From the NCBI GenBank assembly GCA_963573305.1, contig OY754337.1:84636109-84700108 (forward strand): a stretch of 64,000 bases of DNA, in the 5' to 3' direction. Position 1 is the first letter of the stretch. Each line of letters starts with the position of its first letter. The notes beneath the pieces are model-generated. The model saw only the letters and a list, made by a program, of their open reading frames with translations. It ran no database searches and was not told the origin of the DNA. Position numbers and translations under genes: made by a program. This document shows, piece after piece, positions 13,190 to 26,100 of this stretch. The DNA is from Pyrrhosoma nymphula. Its lineage: Eukaryota > Arthropoda > Insecta > Odonata > Coenagrionidae.

Positions 13190-14170
13190 TGGATTGTATG
13201 AGGCTAACTACCTAATACCATGCTGCAAACTAGTTTGGCTTGAGGAGAGTGACAGAAATTCTAGATGCTATATGAGTGAAAAGAATGCTAGTAGAAAGAA
13301 ACTTAGAATTTTGCCATGATGATTTTGCTTGCTTCATAGATTTAAATAAGGCTATTTATAAAGTGGATTGGACAAAAGTAATGGTAACACTGAAGAAATT
13401 AGGGGTACATTAGAGAGATGCATGTCTCATTAGGAATATGTACAGCTGGAGGTAACTGGTGAGGAATCAGAATGGGCCATGACAGGATGGGGAGTAAGAC
13501 AGGGGTGCCCTCATTTGCCATATATTCTTTATGTGTATTCAAAAGGCAGAGCACAATATCAATGGTGGATGGGCATAAAGTACATCAGGTGGAAAATTTT
13601 AGATATATACTTACGTAGGTAGTGTTTTGAACGAAAGTTAATTTTTACTGGTATCAACATTAGATATAGAATTGCTCTATACAAGAAGGTATTTTCAAAA
13701 AAAAGATTTAATAAGGCAGCCTCTGAAGAGAGGTATAAAGAAAGGATAAGTGAAGGTATGAGGCATGGTACTGTACCTGTTAAAAACTTGGTCATAACAG
13801 AAAGAGAATGTGTTTAGACTTGAGACTTTTGAGATGTGGGTTTTGAGAAGAATGGAGATGGTGAGCAGCAAAATTGGCTGGAGGACAATTAAGGAGTAAC
13901 GACTAACTAAATAAGGGGAAAAATACTGAGCAAAAATGGGAGAGAGAAAAGAGGTTTAGGAGTCTTGGACAGTATGAACAGAGGCCGAAGATGCAAGTGA
14001 TTAAATATAGTGAAGAAATTGGAAGAAGGCAGCAAAAATGGCTGGCGGATGTATTAAGGGATACTAAAATTCTGAAGAAGGTAATAAAGAGGAAAATGTT
14101 TGGTAAGATGAGGCAGGAGGAGAACAGAAATCTTGGATTGAATGAAGCAAGGCAAAAGAACCAATGAACT
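13190..14170 (+). mobile_element. LINE relic, copy E
   Basis: Plus-strand frames: HDDFACFIDLNKAIYKVDWT (motif A region), SEWAMTGWGVRQGCP, then at about 13800-13860 ECV*T*DFEMW-like residues followed by RRMEMVSS, and a tail with IKRKMFGKMRQEE. Heavily mutated member of the same family as copy A. Confidence 0.72.
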
Positions 14171-14188
14171 TAAAGGGTAATAAATCAC

Positions 14189-14405
14189 AGACAATTGCAC
14201 TTTTTCACAATATATCAATTAATACAACAATGAGTTTCAACTCTCTGATTCATCTTCAAGACAAATATTGGAGAGGAAGATATCACGAATATATGTATGT
14301 ATGTATATTAAGTATTATAGAAATTTGTCCTGTACCTGAAGATGAATCTGTGAATTGAAATGCATTGCAGTATTAAAATATCCTGTGGAGAAGTGCAATT
14401 GTGTG
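14189..14405. repeat. Imperfect foldback with Penelope-type module in both arms
   Basis: Outer arms GCACTTTTTCACAATAT (about 14200) and a diverged complement ending GGAGAAGTGC (14385-14394). The plus arm has CTGAAGA (14336-14342), a weak helix, GAAATGCATT, then AGTATTAAAATATCCTGTGG. The left arm repeats this in reverse with TCTTCAAG, GTTTCAA and TTAATAC. Order matches the modules at 6.6, 31.2 and 46.0 kb. Confidence 0.55.
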
Positions 14406-14619
14406 TGATTTAATATGAATTCCTTCCATCATATTAGGCGTGAATCTGTTGAGCTTAAAGGTATTTAATTTTGAAAAATATGTAGCTTGAGAAGGAAATA
14501 ATATAGGAGACTCACCAAGGTCTGGGAAATAATTGGTGCAACGGTTTATGGACTGACCATTTATTTGACGGAATACATTTGATGATCATCATTGGGTACC
14601 TACACTACCATTACATGGT

Positions 14620-14720
14620 TGCTACAGACCTGGAGAACCTGGAAAAGTCAGGGAAATTGAAAATGGCTCTGGAAAACCTGGAAAAGTCAGGGAATATGAG
14701 ATCTTACCTGGAAATTTGCT
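14620..14720. repeat. Short CCTGGAAAA repeat, hAT-end-like
   Basis: ACCTGGAAAAGTCAGGGA occurs twice with ACCTGGAGAACCTGG beside it. The complement resembles the CCCTGAGTTTTCCAGG units inside the ends of the hAT-like element at 23627-25025, so this is probably a fragment of that family. Confidence 0.4.
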
Positions 14721-14729
14721 TTCCCCAGT

Positions 14730-16255
14730 CCAAATTCTTTGCTTGAAAAAAGTGAGCAGTACCATTTCAGGCACTTACTCTGTGTGTTGGCTTAGTGCTT
14801 TTAGTACCTCACCTAAATGAGGCATTGGAGCTCTTATTTGGTCTTTATCAATTAATTATATGCACCTAAAATTAATTTCAGGCCATATTTTATGCAATCA
14901 TTCTGAGGATAATGGAATATTTGTTTCTCCTCAAATTGTGTACGTACAGGTAATTTCCTGCTAGTCACTTCCAAGTCATAATGACCTCCAGCATGAGTCA
15001 GTAAAGTCAATAGGAACGAGCGACAGAATTTCTGGTCCATTGAGTGACATAATTTCTCTATTTGTGAGAGTAAATAGTTCCCGAATGTCTGAGGAAACAT
15101 GATTTTAACTTCGAAAGCCTAACTTCACATAGTGAAGAAATTTCTTCATTCAGAGGTCAAGGTACATACAAAGGAAATGTAGGATTTGTATGAATGGAGG
15201 TAGTAGATTGAGGAGTGGGTTAAATTCGACAGCGCTAACAACAGCTCTAACAGTAAGAGTGGACAATGTGATGCGGGTTGCGTCATTTGAGGATAAATAA
15301 ATATGAAATGTAAATCATTGAATTTTAATAGATTAACTTGGTAATTAGTAAAGTTAATGACTGATTCATATAATGTCATCGAGATTAAGTAAGTGTGCCT
15401 AATTTCAGCTCGATTGAACATTGGAAAGAGGGTTAGATTTCGATTGCAAGATTCCATCCAGACAAACCAGAAACAAACAGGGCAAGTTAAAATAAGCGTG
15501 GTAAAAATGGTGGCGACCCTTCCTCACGAGTGAATGTTGAATGAACCAAAGAAAAGGATGGTAAAAAAATGTTTTTTCTGTAAAATCGATCTGGATCTAA
15601 AATCTATATATTTAGTTTACAATAACCTTGTTTTATTGATCTGGCATGAATAAAGAGAGAACCCAAAAAAGTAAGATTATTTGGTAAATCCAACAGGCAA
15701 CATGAATTTTTTTTATATCTGATGTTTTTTTTGCAATAATTTATATTTCATTCATACATTTTTTTGTGGTTGTACGTGTATGAGTAACCCGGATTAGCCA
15801 TGTTGAAAGCGATACACTGTTGTATTCCTGTTGTTTTATGAGATGTATTCTGCATGTGCCCAAAAAAGCTATGACGCTCTCTAGGTGGTGATCTACACAC
15901 AGATGATCGTATGCCACGTACGAACGCTTGCGAAAGCATAAAAATTACTCGCACTGAAAATAACCTATATATTGAATACATAAATAAACTTCCTTGAAAA
16001 CTGGATAAATACAAAACCTACCACAAACTCAGTATGCCATAGCGAATGTAAACAAGCAGGAATTCCCGTGTACAGTGGGACTGCATAAGCACTGCCTATT
16101 CGAGGGGCTTCCGTACGGCAGCAGTCAACACTGTGTCGCAAGTAGTTTTATTTTGTAAACAATATAAAAAATACTTTTGATATGTTTAGTTTATGTAAAA
16201 CAGAGCGTATTTAAGAAAAAAAAGTTTCAGCCATCGAGGCGACTAAAGAAATTTA
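14730..16255. other. No gene recognised
   Basis: AT-rich flank downstream of ALDH2. The longer minus-strand open frames (14852-15457, 15748-16014) have no recognisable domain and no splice partners. Confidence 0.35.
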
Positions 16256-16269
16256 GCCCAGCAGTGAAC

Positions 16270-16365
16270 GTGTTAACACTCTTGACCGGCATTTGGGAGA
16301 TCCAGGTTCGAATCCCTATCAAATGAAATTATTTTTTTCATAGCGAATTTCATACTCTTTGGTGT
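16270..16365 (+). repeat. tRNA-SINE-like copy 1 (TCAAATGA family)
   Basis: GGGAGATCCAGGTTCGAATC (pol III B box), then ATCAAATGA, a T-run, CATAGCGAATTTCA and CTTTGGTGTA. The same order recurs at 41440-41525, which defines a dispersed family. Confidence 0.6.
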
Positions 16366-16781
16366 ACATATATCTTAGCATCCGTGTGTGTGACGGTGTA
16401 CCACATCATTTGCACAGCCACAATTATTGGAAAAATTTATATGAAACCTCCACAGTTTCCAGTGGCACCTATAACTATTTATTTTCAATAGTTAATGGTC
16501 CAAAAATGGTGCATTGGTGCAAGCAGCATGTTTTTCACTGAATTAGACAATCAATTCATCCAATCTTGAACAAAGCACTAGTACAAAATTAAAGGACAGG
16601 ATAATTTTATCACTTGTGGTTGTTAAGGTGCTAAAAGTATATAAGTGCTAAAAAGTTAGATTTATTGTTTTTTTTTTAATTTCACATTGAGCACAGAGAA
16701 TGCATGTAGTAAAATGACAAAGATACGTAATATGACAATGTACAATAAATGAAATACACAAAGACATACAAAAATAGCTGC

Positions 16782-16787
16782 TTTATT
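16782..16787 (-). terminator. ALDH2: Candidate ALDH2 poly(A) signal
   Basis: AATAAA on the minus strand about 195 bases after the stop codon. A second AATAAA lies at 16661-16666. Either could be used; nothing in the sequence decides between them. Confidence 0.4.
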
Positions 16788-16979
16788 CTCTAAATGAGAG
16801 GAAGTTACACATTTCTTGTTTTTTAATTTCACAAAAATACGAAAATAAAATCACTGCCAACGAATGCAATAGTGTTGAATAGAAAACTGCATATACAACT
16901 GTGGCTGATGTATTTATCTGATTTCCAGCAGCAGAACAGCCATCTTGTACCTCAACTTCAGAGCCAATTAGAATGTCAC

Positions 16980-17127
16980 TTAGCTGTTTTTCATAGGGGA
17001 CCTGATTGTTACAGTCTTCACTTCAGTGTATGACTGCAACGCATATTCACCACATTCTCTCCCAAAACCTGACATCTTGTAGCCACCAAAAGGAGTCTGC
17101 GACTTCAATACATTTGAGCAATTCACC
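16980..17127 (-). CDS. ALDH2: ALDH2 coding exon 10 and stop
   Basis: After the base completing the split Trp: [20 protein letters not shown], then [19 protein letters not shown], ending SPMKNS and TAA. The C terminus and length match the family end. The intron before it is occupied by a complete hAT-like MITE (17171-17728). Confidence 0.95.
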
Positions 17128-20100
17128 CTAAAATATCAAAATAAAATATCAGTTATAGTGATATCACATGTAGAGATGGGCAACTTTGAAAATTACCACG
17201 GTAATTTTCGTAAATTACCATGGTATTTTTCGTAATTTACCGCGCCCCTTGAAAATTACCGCAATTTTCAGTAATTTTCAAGATATATCACCATGTTTGA
17301 GATAATTTTTCATACAGATAAATTCCCAAGATATTCTTTTAAGCTAAGTCCACATTTCTGACGTGTTTAATTATAAATTTAGGAATGTTCAACTCATTTT
17401 TGGCATATTTTACTTAAATTATAACATTATTGAGTAATTATTAGTCGAATATTCTTCTATAAAATTTTTCATACTTTGACAAAAGAAAGCCAGAATGCGT
17501 GTTGCTGCCGTATTTCTTTTTACAATTTTGAAAATTTTTAATAGATTAATGTTGCATCAGGTATGGTTAAACATTGTATCATCACCCTTTTGCTATTGGC
17601 ATTCTTATTTAACCATACATTTTCTGTTTAATGCTTAAAACTGAAAATTACGGTAATTTTTGAAAATTACCGTAATTTACCACGGTAATTTACCTCAGAT
17701 GAAAATTTCGGTAATTTTCCCATCTCTAATCACATGGCGATAACCAATCACATACAGTAAAGACTTTTTTTATTCATTCTTCATGGACTTCTAGACTAAA
17801 ATTACACCAAAATGGGAAAAATTAATCCCAAGCTCTATTGAAATCCGTAAGAAAAGATAAAATGTTTTCACTTATATTGATCCACATCTTGTTACTAAAC
17901 TGAACCAGGTTTCAATGGGTAACTATCATTTTCAAGGTAAAAATGAAGTCACATTGACATATTTCTTCTTTTCTTACAAAAATGAAATTATTCCACCAAG
18001 TTCGCCTGTTGTAATTACCTATATAAGTGCTCCCGAATGATATCCAAACTTTCAATTTCCAACGAATGAATTATTGATCAGTTTTTAATTGAAACAGAAC
18101 AAAGATCTGAATCCAATCCTACACTATTAAGTTGTACATTTTACATAACATTAGAGATGTCATGGATTTAATATATACATATGCCATGGAGTTTCATTCA
18201 AAAAGCTTTCCTTAAATTTAGCAGAGTAATATTTGCTTCATGTTACTTTTCCAAGGAATCATGCCATTAAATAAATTATCCACTGTGGCTATGCCAGTTT
18301 TTACTGGAACAATGAAAACAGAGTAACACTTTATAATGTCTAAAACATTTTTTGTTAACTCTCTCAATCCAAAAAACTTACCAGACTGTCCCAGCACGTA
18401 TGCCTTGTATCAAATACAATGCAGACTCAATGTCCTTAGTAAAAATAGATGCTGCCAAACCATATGGAGTAGCATTAGCTCTTTCGATGAGCTCATCCAT
18501 ATCCTTAAATTTCAGTATTTGCTGGACAGGCCCAAAGATCTGCAAATTGTACAAAAAATATAGTAATTTATCATTTGGATACTATATCTAGAGTAATAAA
18601 AAGCCTATTTCAGTCCCATGATACACAAACTAGCTAACCCGAAGGGAAACCCTGCAGAGTGGATAGAGGATATTCCAGTCAGTTGTTCATATATTTTTTT
18701 TTAATCAGTTTAAGTGGCATTAAATTAGTGTTGTCTATGCACAATATAAGGCATACTTTACATGACTTACTTAACAGCTAGTAAAATTAGATAGTAAAAT
18801 TATCCAAAAAGAGCAGCTTTGCAGACAGCCCTTGGCAGTATCACAGCTAAGCATTTCCACAGATGCTTCCAACTGTGGAAATAAAATGCTTGAGAAGTGT
18901 GTTGTAGTCCAAACATAGTACTTTGAGAGATCAACTTGTTTTCCCAAGTACAGTAAAATCCAGTCATAACTCACCTAAGAATACTATGGTTTGGGATATA
19001 CTTTGGGTCTGGGCTTTTCCCACAATATTATTAGTTTGTTTTTCTCTCGTACCGGCTTTGTATCCAACTTATCATGAACCATTCCATAGTTTCCTGCTCC
19101 TGTTTACAATGGTAAAATCACCCCAGATCTATCGTTTACTGGTAGAAACATCACAAATTAATACATTCAGGTTTCCCTAATCAACTTTACAATTCTGGCC
19201 CTTGGTTATCCATGGTACATACACGTTTTGAACACGATTTCTCAACCACAAGGGTTTCCCTTGATTATCCACGTGAATTATTCAAGTGCAGTGAAATTTT
19301 GCCGAATGCAGCTTCTCAACTATCTGATTCAAATTAACAAGGTGCAATTAAATCTGTGCCAAGCTTCTCCGACCATGGAATGTGATTCAATTTTCCACAG
19401 TTGCCTTTGGTGCCTATTTCCACAGTTTTTTTCCTAAAATATAAAAATCTATTTAATAGAAACCCACCGTTGTAAACTTTTTGTTTTACTACACTGCCAA
19501 AAAAAACTAGGGAACGTGAGCTCTACGGCCTCTTAAAGTTATAAGGTATAAAAAATCTCCAATGGCCGTAATAAATTGGCACCACTCGTCAAAAATATGC
19601 CACAATTGGTTGTGGTTGTGGTTGGTCACTGGCGTGGATTTTTTCCCCCCATTTTTTTCCCGCAAACCAACACAGCAATTGTGGCGTATTTTTGACGAGT
19701 GGTGCCAATTTATTACGGCCATTGGAGATTTTTTATACCTTACACTGCCAAATTCAAGATGCTTTTTTTTAGTTTTCATGCCAACAATGATGCATCACAT
19801 GATTTTCAACAGCAGTGTACTTCACATCGTCATATTTTGTGCTGTGCGTGTTTTTTCCTGTTGTGTGCAATTTTTTTGTTTTGTGCTACAGTTTATTAAA
19901 TTATCAGTCAATCACGTAGATGCTGGAGCTACTCATTTTTGCACATTATTTCATAATTAAATTTTAATATGGGAAACATGAGACAACGACCTTATACATT
20001 GACATCTAACACATTACGATCAAAAATAGGGCTCACATTATGGATCATAATTGCATCACAAATATAATCCTGGATGTACAATGGCATGATCAGATGAGCA

Positions 20101-23100
20101 AGTTCTTTGCATCAATTTTATGCCTGTGTACAGTGGCGTACGGACAGGGGGGGTTTAAACTCCCCCAAAACATGTTTACATATTCAGTTACTGTTTCCCG
20201 AAATTTACTATATTTTTTTTATTTTGCACTAGCGTTTAGAATTATGCTTATTGGGCTGAAAAATATATTTGAATTGTCTTCATGAAAAGAGAATGTTAAT
20301 TTAATTATTGTTTTCGAGAATAATAATCTAAATATGTATCATTTTATGATGATACACATAAATATTAATGAAACCCCCCAGAAGGAAATCCTGTGTATGT
20401 CACTGCATAGGTATACACCTAATTATAAACCTTGTCGTGATATCGTAGTGAATCATTTCTTTTAAGTAGAATGCATGAGAGAAATTGTTCTAGATTCTAC
20501 ACAGTTGAGTTTCTAAAGGTTTAATCGTGTATTAATTGACATCTAACACTGAATTTCATCGAATAACATGACATTGACCTTTATTTTTAATCGCTTCAGT
20601 TACTACCCATCCATGATGGCGTAGTGACTACATATATCCTTTCTGTCTCACCGAAAGGCCTTAGCAGACTCGCTACCTTCAATCGACAGCGGGAATTTAG
20701 TGATTCGGTTAAAATTACATGTTGTGAAAATGGCCTAAAGCATGTGCGATAAATTAGGGGTGATGCAGTGTCCAAGTAGTATACTTATGAAAAATCAACG
20801 CAGATTTTAGACAATTTGAAACCTAGACCACCTTCAAAAAGATATGATCCCAATGAAAACTTTATGTAATCTAATGCCATGGTGCCTATGCAACAACAAG
20901 ATGCCAGACGCAAAGGACAAAATATAAAAATACGTGAAGGTAGAAGTAGATTTTCATCTACACGAAAATAATGTGAATATTGCCACATGTTTTTATTTAA
21001 AGTTTCAATTATGTGCCCAGAAATTGTAACTCTTCAAGAATACTCTTTTCCTATCGTAATAGTATGGATTGCCTATAACAAAGGTGTACCTCTTTCCCCA
21101 AAGACCCACATAATAACAAGATTTTACTGTAATTAAAAAATTTCTTGTACTTGAAAGGTCAGTTGTTTTGTTCTCCTTTCATACGTAGAGTTATTTGCCC
21201 TCAGCTTCAATGATAAATGAAAAAGTGCTCTGAACAATGGTCCACTAAAGGTGTAATATTACACATCACCGCAAGTATATTCACCTCTTCTTTCGCAATT
21301 CGCATGTCATCGGTGACATCGGCAAACACAGTAGGCTGCATGTAATAACCGGCACTGCTGATTCGGCCACCACCTGCCATCAGCTTGGCTCCTTCCTTCT
21401 TACCCGACTCCACTAAGCTGAGAATTTTGTTGAGCTGAGCTTCGTCAATCTGAAAGAAAAATCGTAATCACATTATACATACATGCTTTTGGCTATAAAG
21501 AGTACCATTAGATCAAGAGAAAAACTCTCCAAACCTTCTTCACCTGAAGAACAGGTTTATTTAGGTACAGTTGTTAACTTCTGCAGAAATTATGATGACA
21601 AAAACCTAAATATATGCCATGAGAAAAAAATCCACCCAGACCAGGAATCAAACCACGGACCTTGGGATTAAACATACCTTAAAATAGTTTCTTTGAATCA
21701 AGATGTGGTTTCATTAACCTCACAATTCACTTAAATAAGTTTCCCTGAAGAATTCGTCTTGAAATTGATAGCCATATTTGATTCCTTTACAATGGCGTAA
21801 CCAAGGGGGGGGGGGGGGGAGGAAGGTGATTGCATCGCCAACGATGGAGAAAAAGCTCAATTATAATATCCTACATTCAAATTTATCGATTTTGGCAATA
21901 CTTTGTGGAAATTGAAGATAGAATTCATTGTTACAAATCTAAACGAAACTCAATTTCGACGACTAAAGCGTCAATTGACGCTTTAGTCGTTGAAACCAGT
22001 CGGCAGCATTAAAAATAATTAGTGGAATTTTGTACTGTGTTTTTGTAACAATGAATTCTATCCTACATTCAAATTTTGATAAATGCAAACGTAATTACCA
22101 TAGGTACTCAATTTTTCTGCTATTTTTCATGCTCATATGTGCACAAATACTGATCCCCCACAAGAGCTTTCTCTGGTTACGCCCTTGCTTTAGCACGATA
22201 AATGCCAGTGCCTTTGGCGATAAGTACAAGTACCACAAGATCATACCAAAAGTACTTCAAAAGAGAGATGTGGATGACACCAAATAAGTCAATGCCAGTA
22301 CATATTTCACCATTACATACTGAGGCACTATCGGGAGAAGGGAATAGTTTTTCTTGCCGATAACACCCGTAAAAACAAACTCTTTCCAAGCTCAGGTGAG
22401 ACAAATGAGGAAATTGAACGAAGCACAAGTACCTATTATCAATCAATAACTGAACAATCAATATATTTCACACATAGAATCAACCAAGTTACAAGCAATT
22501 TACCCACAGGTCGAGTGCCAGGCAACCATAATGAGAGTTTCCACTCAGAAAATTGTTAAAATATACAAGTACAAGAGGTTGAGCTTCTAAGTAAAAAAAT
22601 GACAAAGTCAGCAGGATCACACAACGGTGTCACTCGGTCGCCATCTTGACTGCAAAGAGCGAGCTCAGGGATGAGTCAGGTGAGGAGGGGGCCTGTCGAC
22701 AAGGACGAGGTGGAATGGGTAAGATCAGGATATAGGCGATTGGTAGCTTTGGAGGGGAGGAAATAATGGGATGGGTGATAGATAGGGTGGCAGTTTTCAA
22801 TTGGAGCGCCAGGAACTGTTTTCTGGCTTCGGCCGCAGAATACAGGATCACAGCCTTTGGGTTTGGAATTTTTGGAATCCTTCCTCACTTTAGAGGCTAT
22901 ATAAACAATGCAGGACATGGTGAGGCAAAGGTGCGGCTAAAGGCATGGCTGAAGGTATGGCAGAAGTCGCTGCATTTTGGAGTCATAGGCATTTTGGCCA
23001 TTGTTGGTGCACATGTCGTTAGCACACATGACGGGGCGCGCCTCGGGCAAGCCCTTCGGCTAAGTCTGGAGGGTAAACAGTCCGCAGAGGGGAAACTGTC

Positions 23101-26100
23101 CAAAGAGGGGAATTTAGCAATAAAAAGGGGGTGGGGGAGTATGAAAAATGCCACATCATATATATATGCACACATCGGAGATTATTGTAGTAGATATCAA
23201 CTTTAAGTTGATAACCATCTTAAAGCATCCTTTAGGTGTTTCATCTTAGAGTTCTTGTATTACCTCCTCAAGCAGTGACTTTTTGCGCTCTTGCGGGAGG
23301 TTTTAATGGGATTAATGATCCAAACTTGAGTTCAGGGTCAACTTGCTTCTGCCCCTAGAGGATATGTGTCCATTGTATACAGGCAGTCCTCGTCTTCCGT
23401 ACACAATGCATTCCTGAAGACGTGTACGAAAGTCAAACAATAGAGTCCCATACTAAATAGGGGTTATGTTCCTGGAGAGTTAAATATGCATACTAAAACC
23501 TCATATCAATTGCAAGGAAATTTTATTTTTAATACAAAAGTTTAAAAATACATTAATTATATTTCAAACAATACGTAATTACTTTTAAACGGTTCTAAAA
23601 GAATACCGTTGTGTACTGAGTAACACAGGGTGTCCGGTGAATCTCAATTTCTTTTTTCCCTGAGTTTTCCAGGTTTTCCAGGCAAATTTTTTCATTTTCT
23701 AGGGTCTTGCTGCACTTTGTTTCTAACATATTTTTAATGAATTTCTAATAAAATCGGCATAATTTTGCCAACATGAAAAAACGAGAAATTTCGGACCCTA
23801 CTTTGAGTTAAAAACGTAAGAGTATACAAGGAATATGGAGTATTACGGGTTTTATTTCAACCAACAAATAAACAAAAACGGTTAACTGACAACAAAATTC
23901 TGAGTCAGGTGCAATTTGAACACAATAAAGTAGATTCAGACTAGTTTGATAAAGAGCATGTATAAAAAGAAACTGGTGAGACATTTTTCAGTGAGTGCAT
24001 TTCCGATTCAATTTCAGCAACAAATTTCTCGCCTTTTCAAGAAATTATGTTATTTTGGTTTGCTGCTCTTGAAACTTTTGCAGTATGTACCTCTTTCTTA
24101 TACTTTTCCTCTTGAGGCCTTGGTACCTTTCCTCTTCTCCCAAAAGGCTTCACTGTACTTTACATGAACATTTCGGAAACTGAATTAATTGCTTTGTGAT
24201 AGGTACGGATCTAACGCCCAAAAGCATTTAATTATGCAAAACAAAATTGTATTTGTTGGACAATTCACGAATTTTAATTAGGTTGGTTTGCCCCTGCACA
24301 GTGGCCCTGTCGACTACGAACCCGAGGGCCGTGATTTCCATACGCAGTGACCGCAAAATGTATTTCCGCTCCTTCAAAAACATTTCTGCAAACATTAAAA
24401 CGAGGAGGGTGGAGATTATTTGGAAAGGATTATCAATTACATATATAACAATACCCAATTATCCATTTAGGGTTGCCGGCCGAATGGTTTTCGTATAATG
24501 CGGGAAATGCCACTGCGCATGTTCAGACGTTTAGATTTCTCGTAAATTTGGCCACACCAAGAATTAATTCCATTCGTACGGCTCTTCGAACAGAATCTTG
24601 ATTTCCGCGTGAAATTCTGTTTCCGGTGACAGATTTTGGCATCAATTCCGATTCCATACGTAGCGGCCATTTTACATGGGAATTATTCCGTGTGGAATTT
24701 GCCTTGTTATGCAATCGGCCCCTTAGACTGCGCATAGGGAGAGTGAGGTGGGGTGACGAAGCACAAGCTGAGAGCGGGCGCACAGCTATGAAAAGAGTAT
24801 TCAATGAACAGGGAGCGCAAGGCTACGCTGAGCCGAGTATAATGCAAGCAAAAGGCGCAGGTGAAACCTCTCTCTCTCTGCCTTAATGGAAATAGGCTGT
24901 CATGCATTTTCCAGGGTTTTTCGGAAAAATACAAAAATTCCCTGAGTTTTCCCTGAGTTTTCCAGAACAAAATATTTCCCTGAGTTTTCCCGGTTTTCAA
25001 GGTTTTCCAGGTCGCCGGACACCCTGGTAACACCTAGACACAATATATAAAGATGCATTTCTAATTTTTCCCAAGCAGAAATTAACATTTCACTGATAAC
25101 ATCCACTATCACTATAATGACACAAAACAAGAAGCATCACGACATTTAATTTTTGGAACCTTAAACTCGATGTCATTTAATTTGTTACAATTAAAGAAGC
25201 AACAAAATTTCGCATTCCTAAACTAGACAAAAGACAAGCAAAAATAGAACGACGTTTCCTAGGTACATGCCATACACAACTTCGTGAAATGAACGATCGA
25301 TAACATAATCACAAAAAAGGAAGGATACTTTGTAAATTTCCACACTGAGTTTATTTCACCGACCTAGGTTTTGGCAACTTTCGGAGGTAACAAGGTATAA
25401 TTAATTGGTAATGGTTAATAATGCTGTTTTTAATATTGTTTTGTACCGTAAAAGAATGGCTACGTTTCCTAGAAAATAACACTCTTATTGATGTTTTTGT
25501 GCATGTTATTCTCGATGCAAAGTACTTAGCACAGTTGAGGAGTAAGGAAAAACGAGAGCGTGCCATCTACTCTACCGCTCCAGGTGAATATGATCCATTT
25601 AGATAGTACCTAATATTGGATGAAAGATGAAAACACCGTGTTTTCTTGGATTGCGTCATTGTAACATTGAAAGGATATAGTAAAGTTTGTGTTGATTATT
25701 TCTTTGATGAAATAGCTCACTTTACATATTTATTAGCTACTAGCTGTGCCCGGCATGCGTTGCAAAGCCTCTTTTTCTTTCCAAGTAGGTACACATATAC
25801 AAAGTAGACACATTTACATCGGCAAAATAAATGAAAGACAATGATTTTTTTGTGTAATTAAAGTTGAAAAATGTATTCAAGTGCTTTGCCATATGTAATA
25901 TTTTACGTCTTACGGCCCTCTCGAAAAACAAATAAATTTTTTGGCTGTCCCACTTGTGAGCATGCAAACATATACTTGACCATGTGAAAAGCATGGATTC
26001 CATTGTGTATTAACCCATTTATGCCGAAGGTTTGAAAAATGCGAATTTTACCCTGATTTTTACATATTATAGATAAAAATACGTATGAAAACAATATCCG

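Larger units (their letters stand above)
18951..21129. mobile_element. Possible pogo-like element in ALDH2 intron 8
   Basis: Both ends read CAGTAAAATC inward and each is flanked by TA (18949-18950, 21130-21131), as in pogo/Tc1-type elements. Beyond ten bases the ends diverge. It contains two nested repeats (19543-19741, 20131-20405). No transposase frame recognised. Confidence 0.45.

Noticed and set aside
22766..23206. 146-codon plus-strand open frame
   Set aside because: It lies antisense within ALDH2 intron 7, with no recognisable motif, no splice partners and a shadow frame on the other strand.
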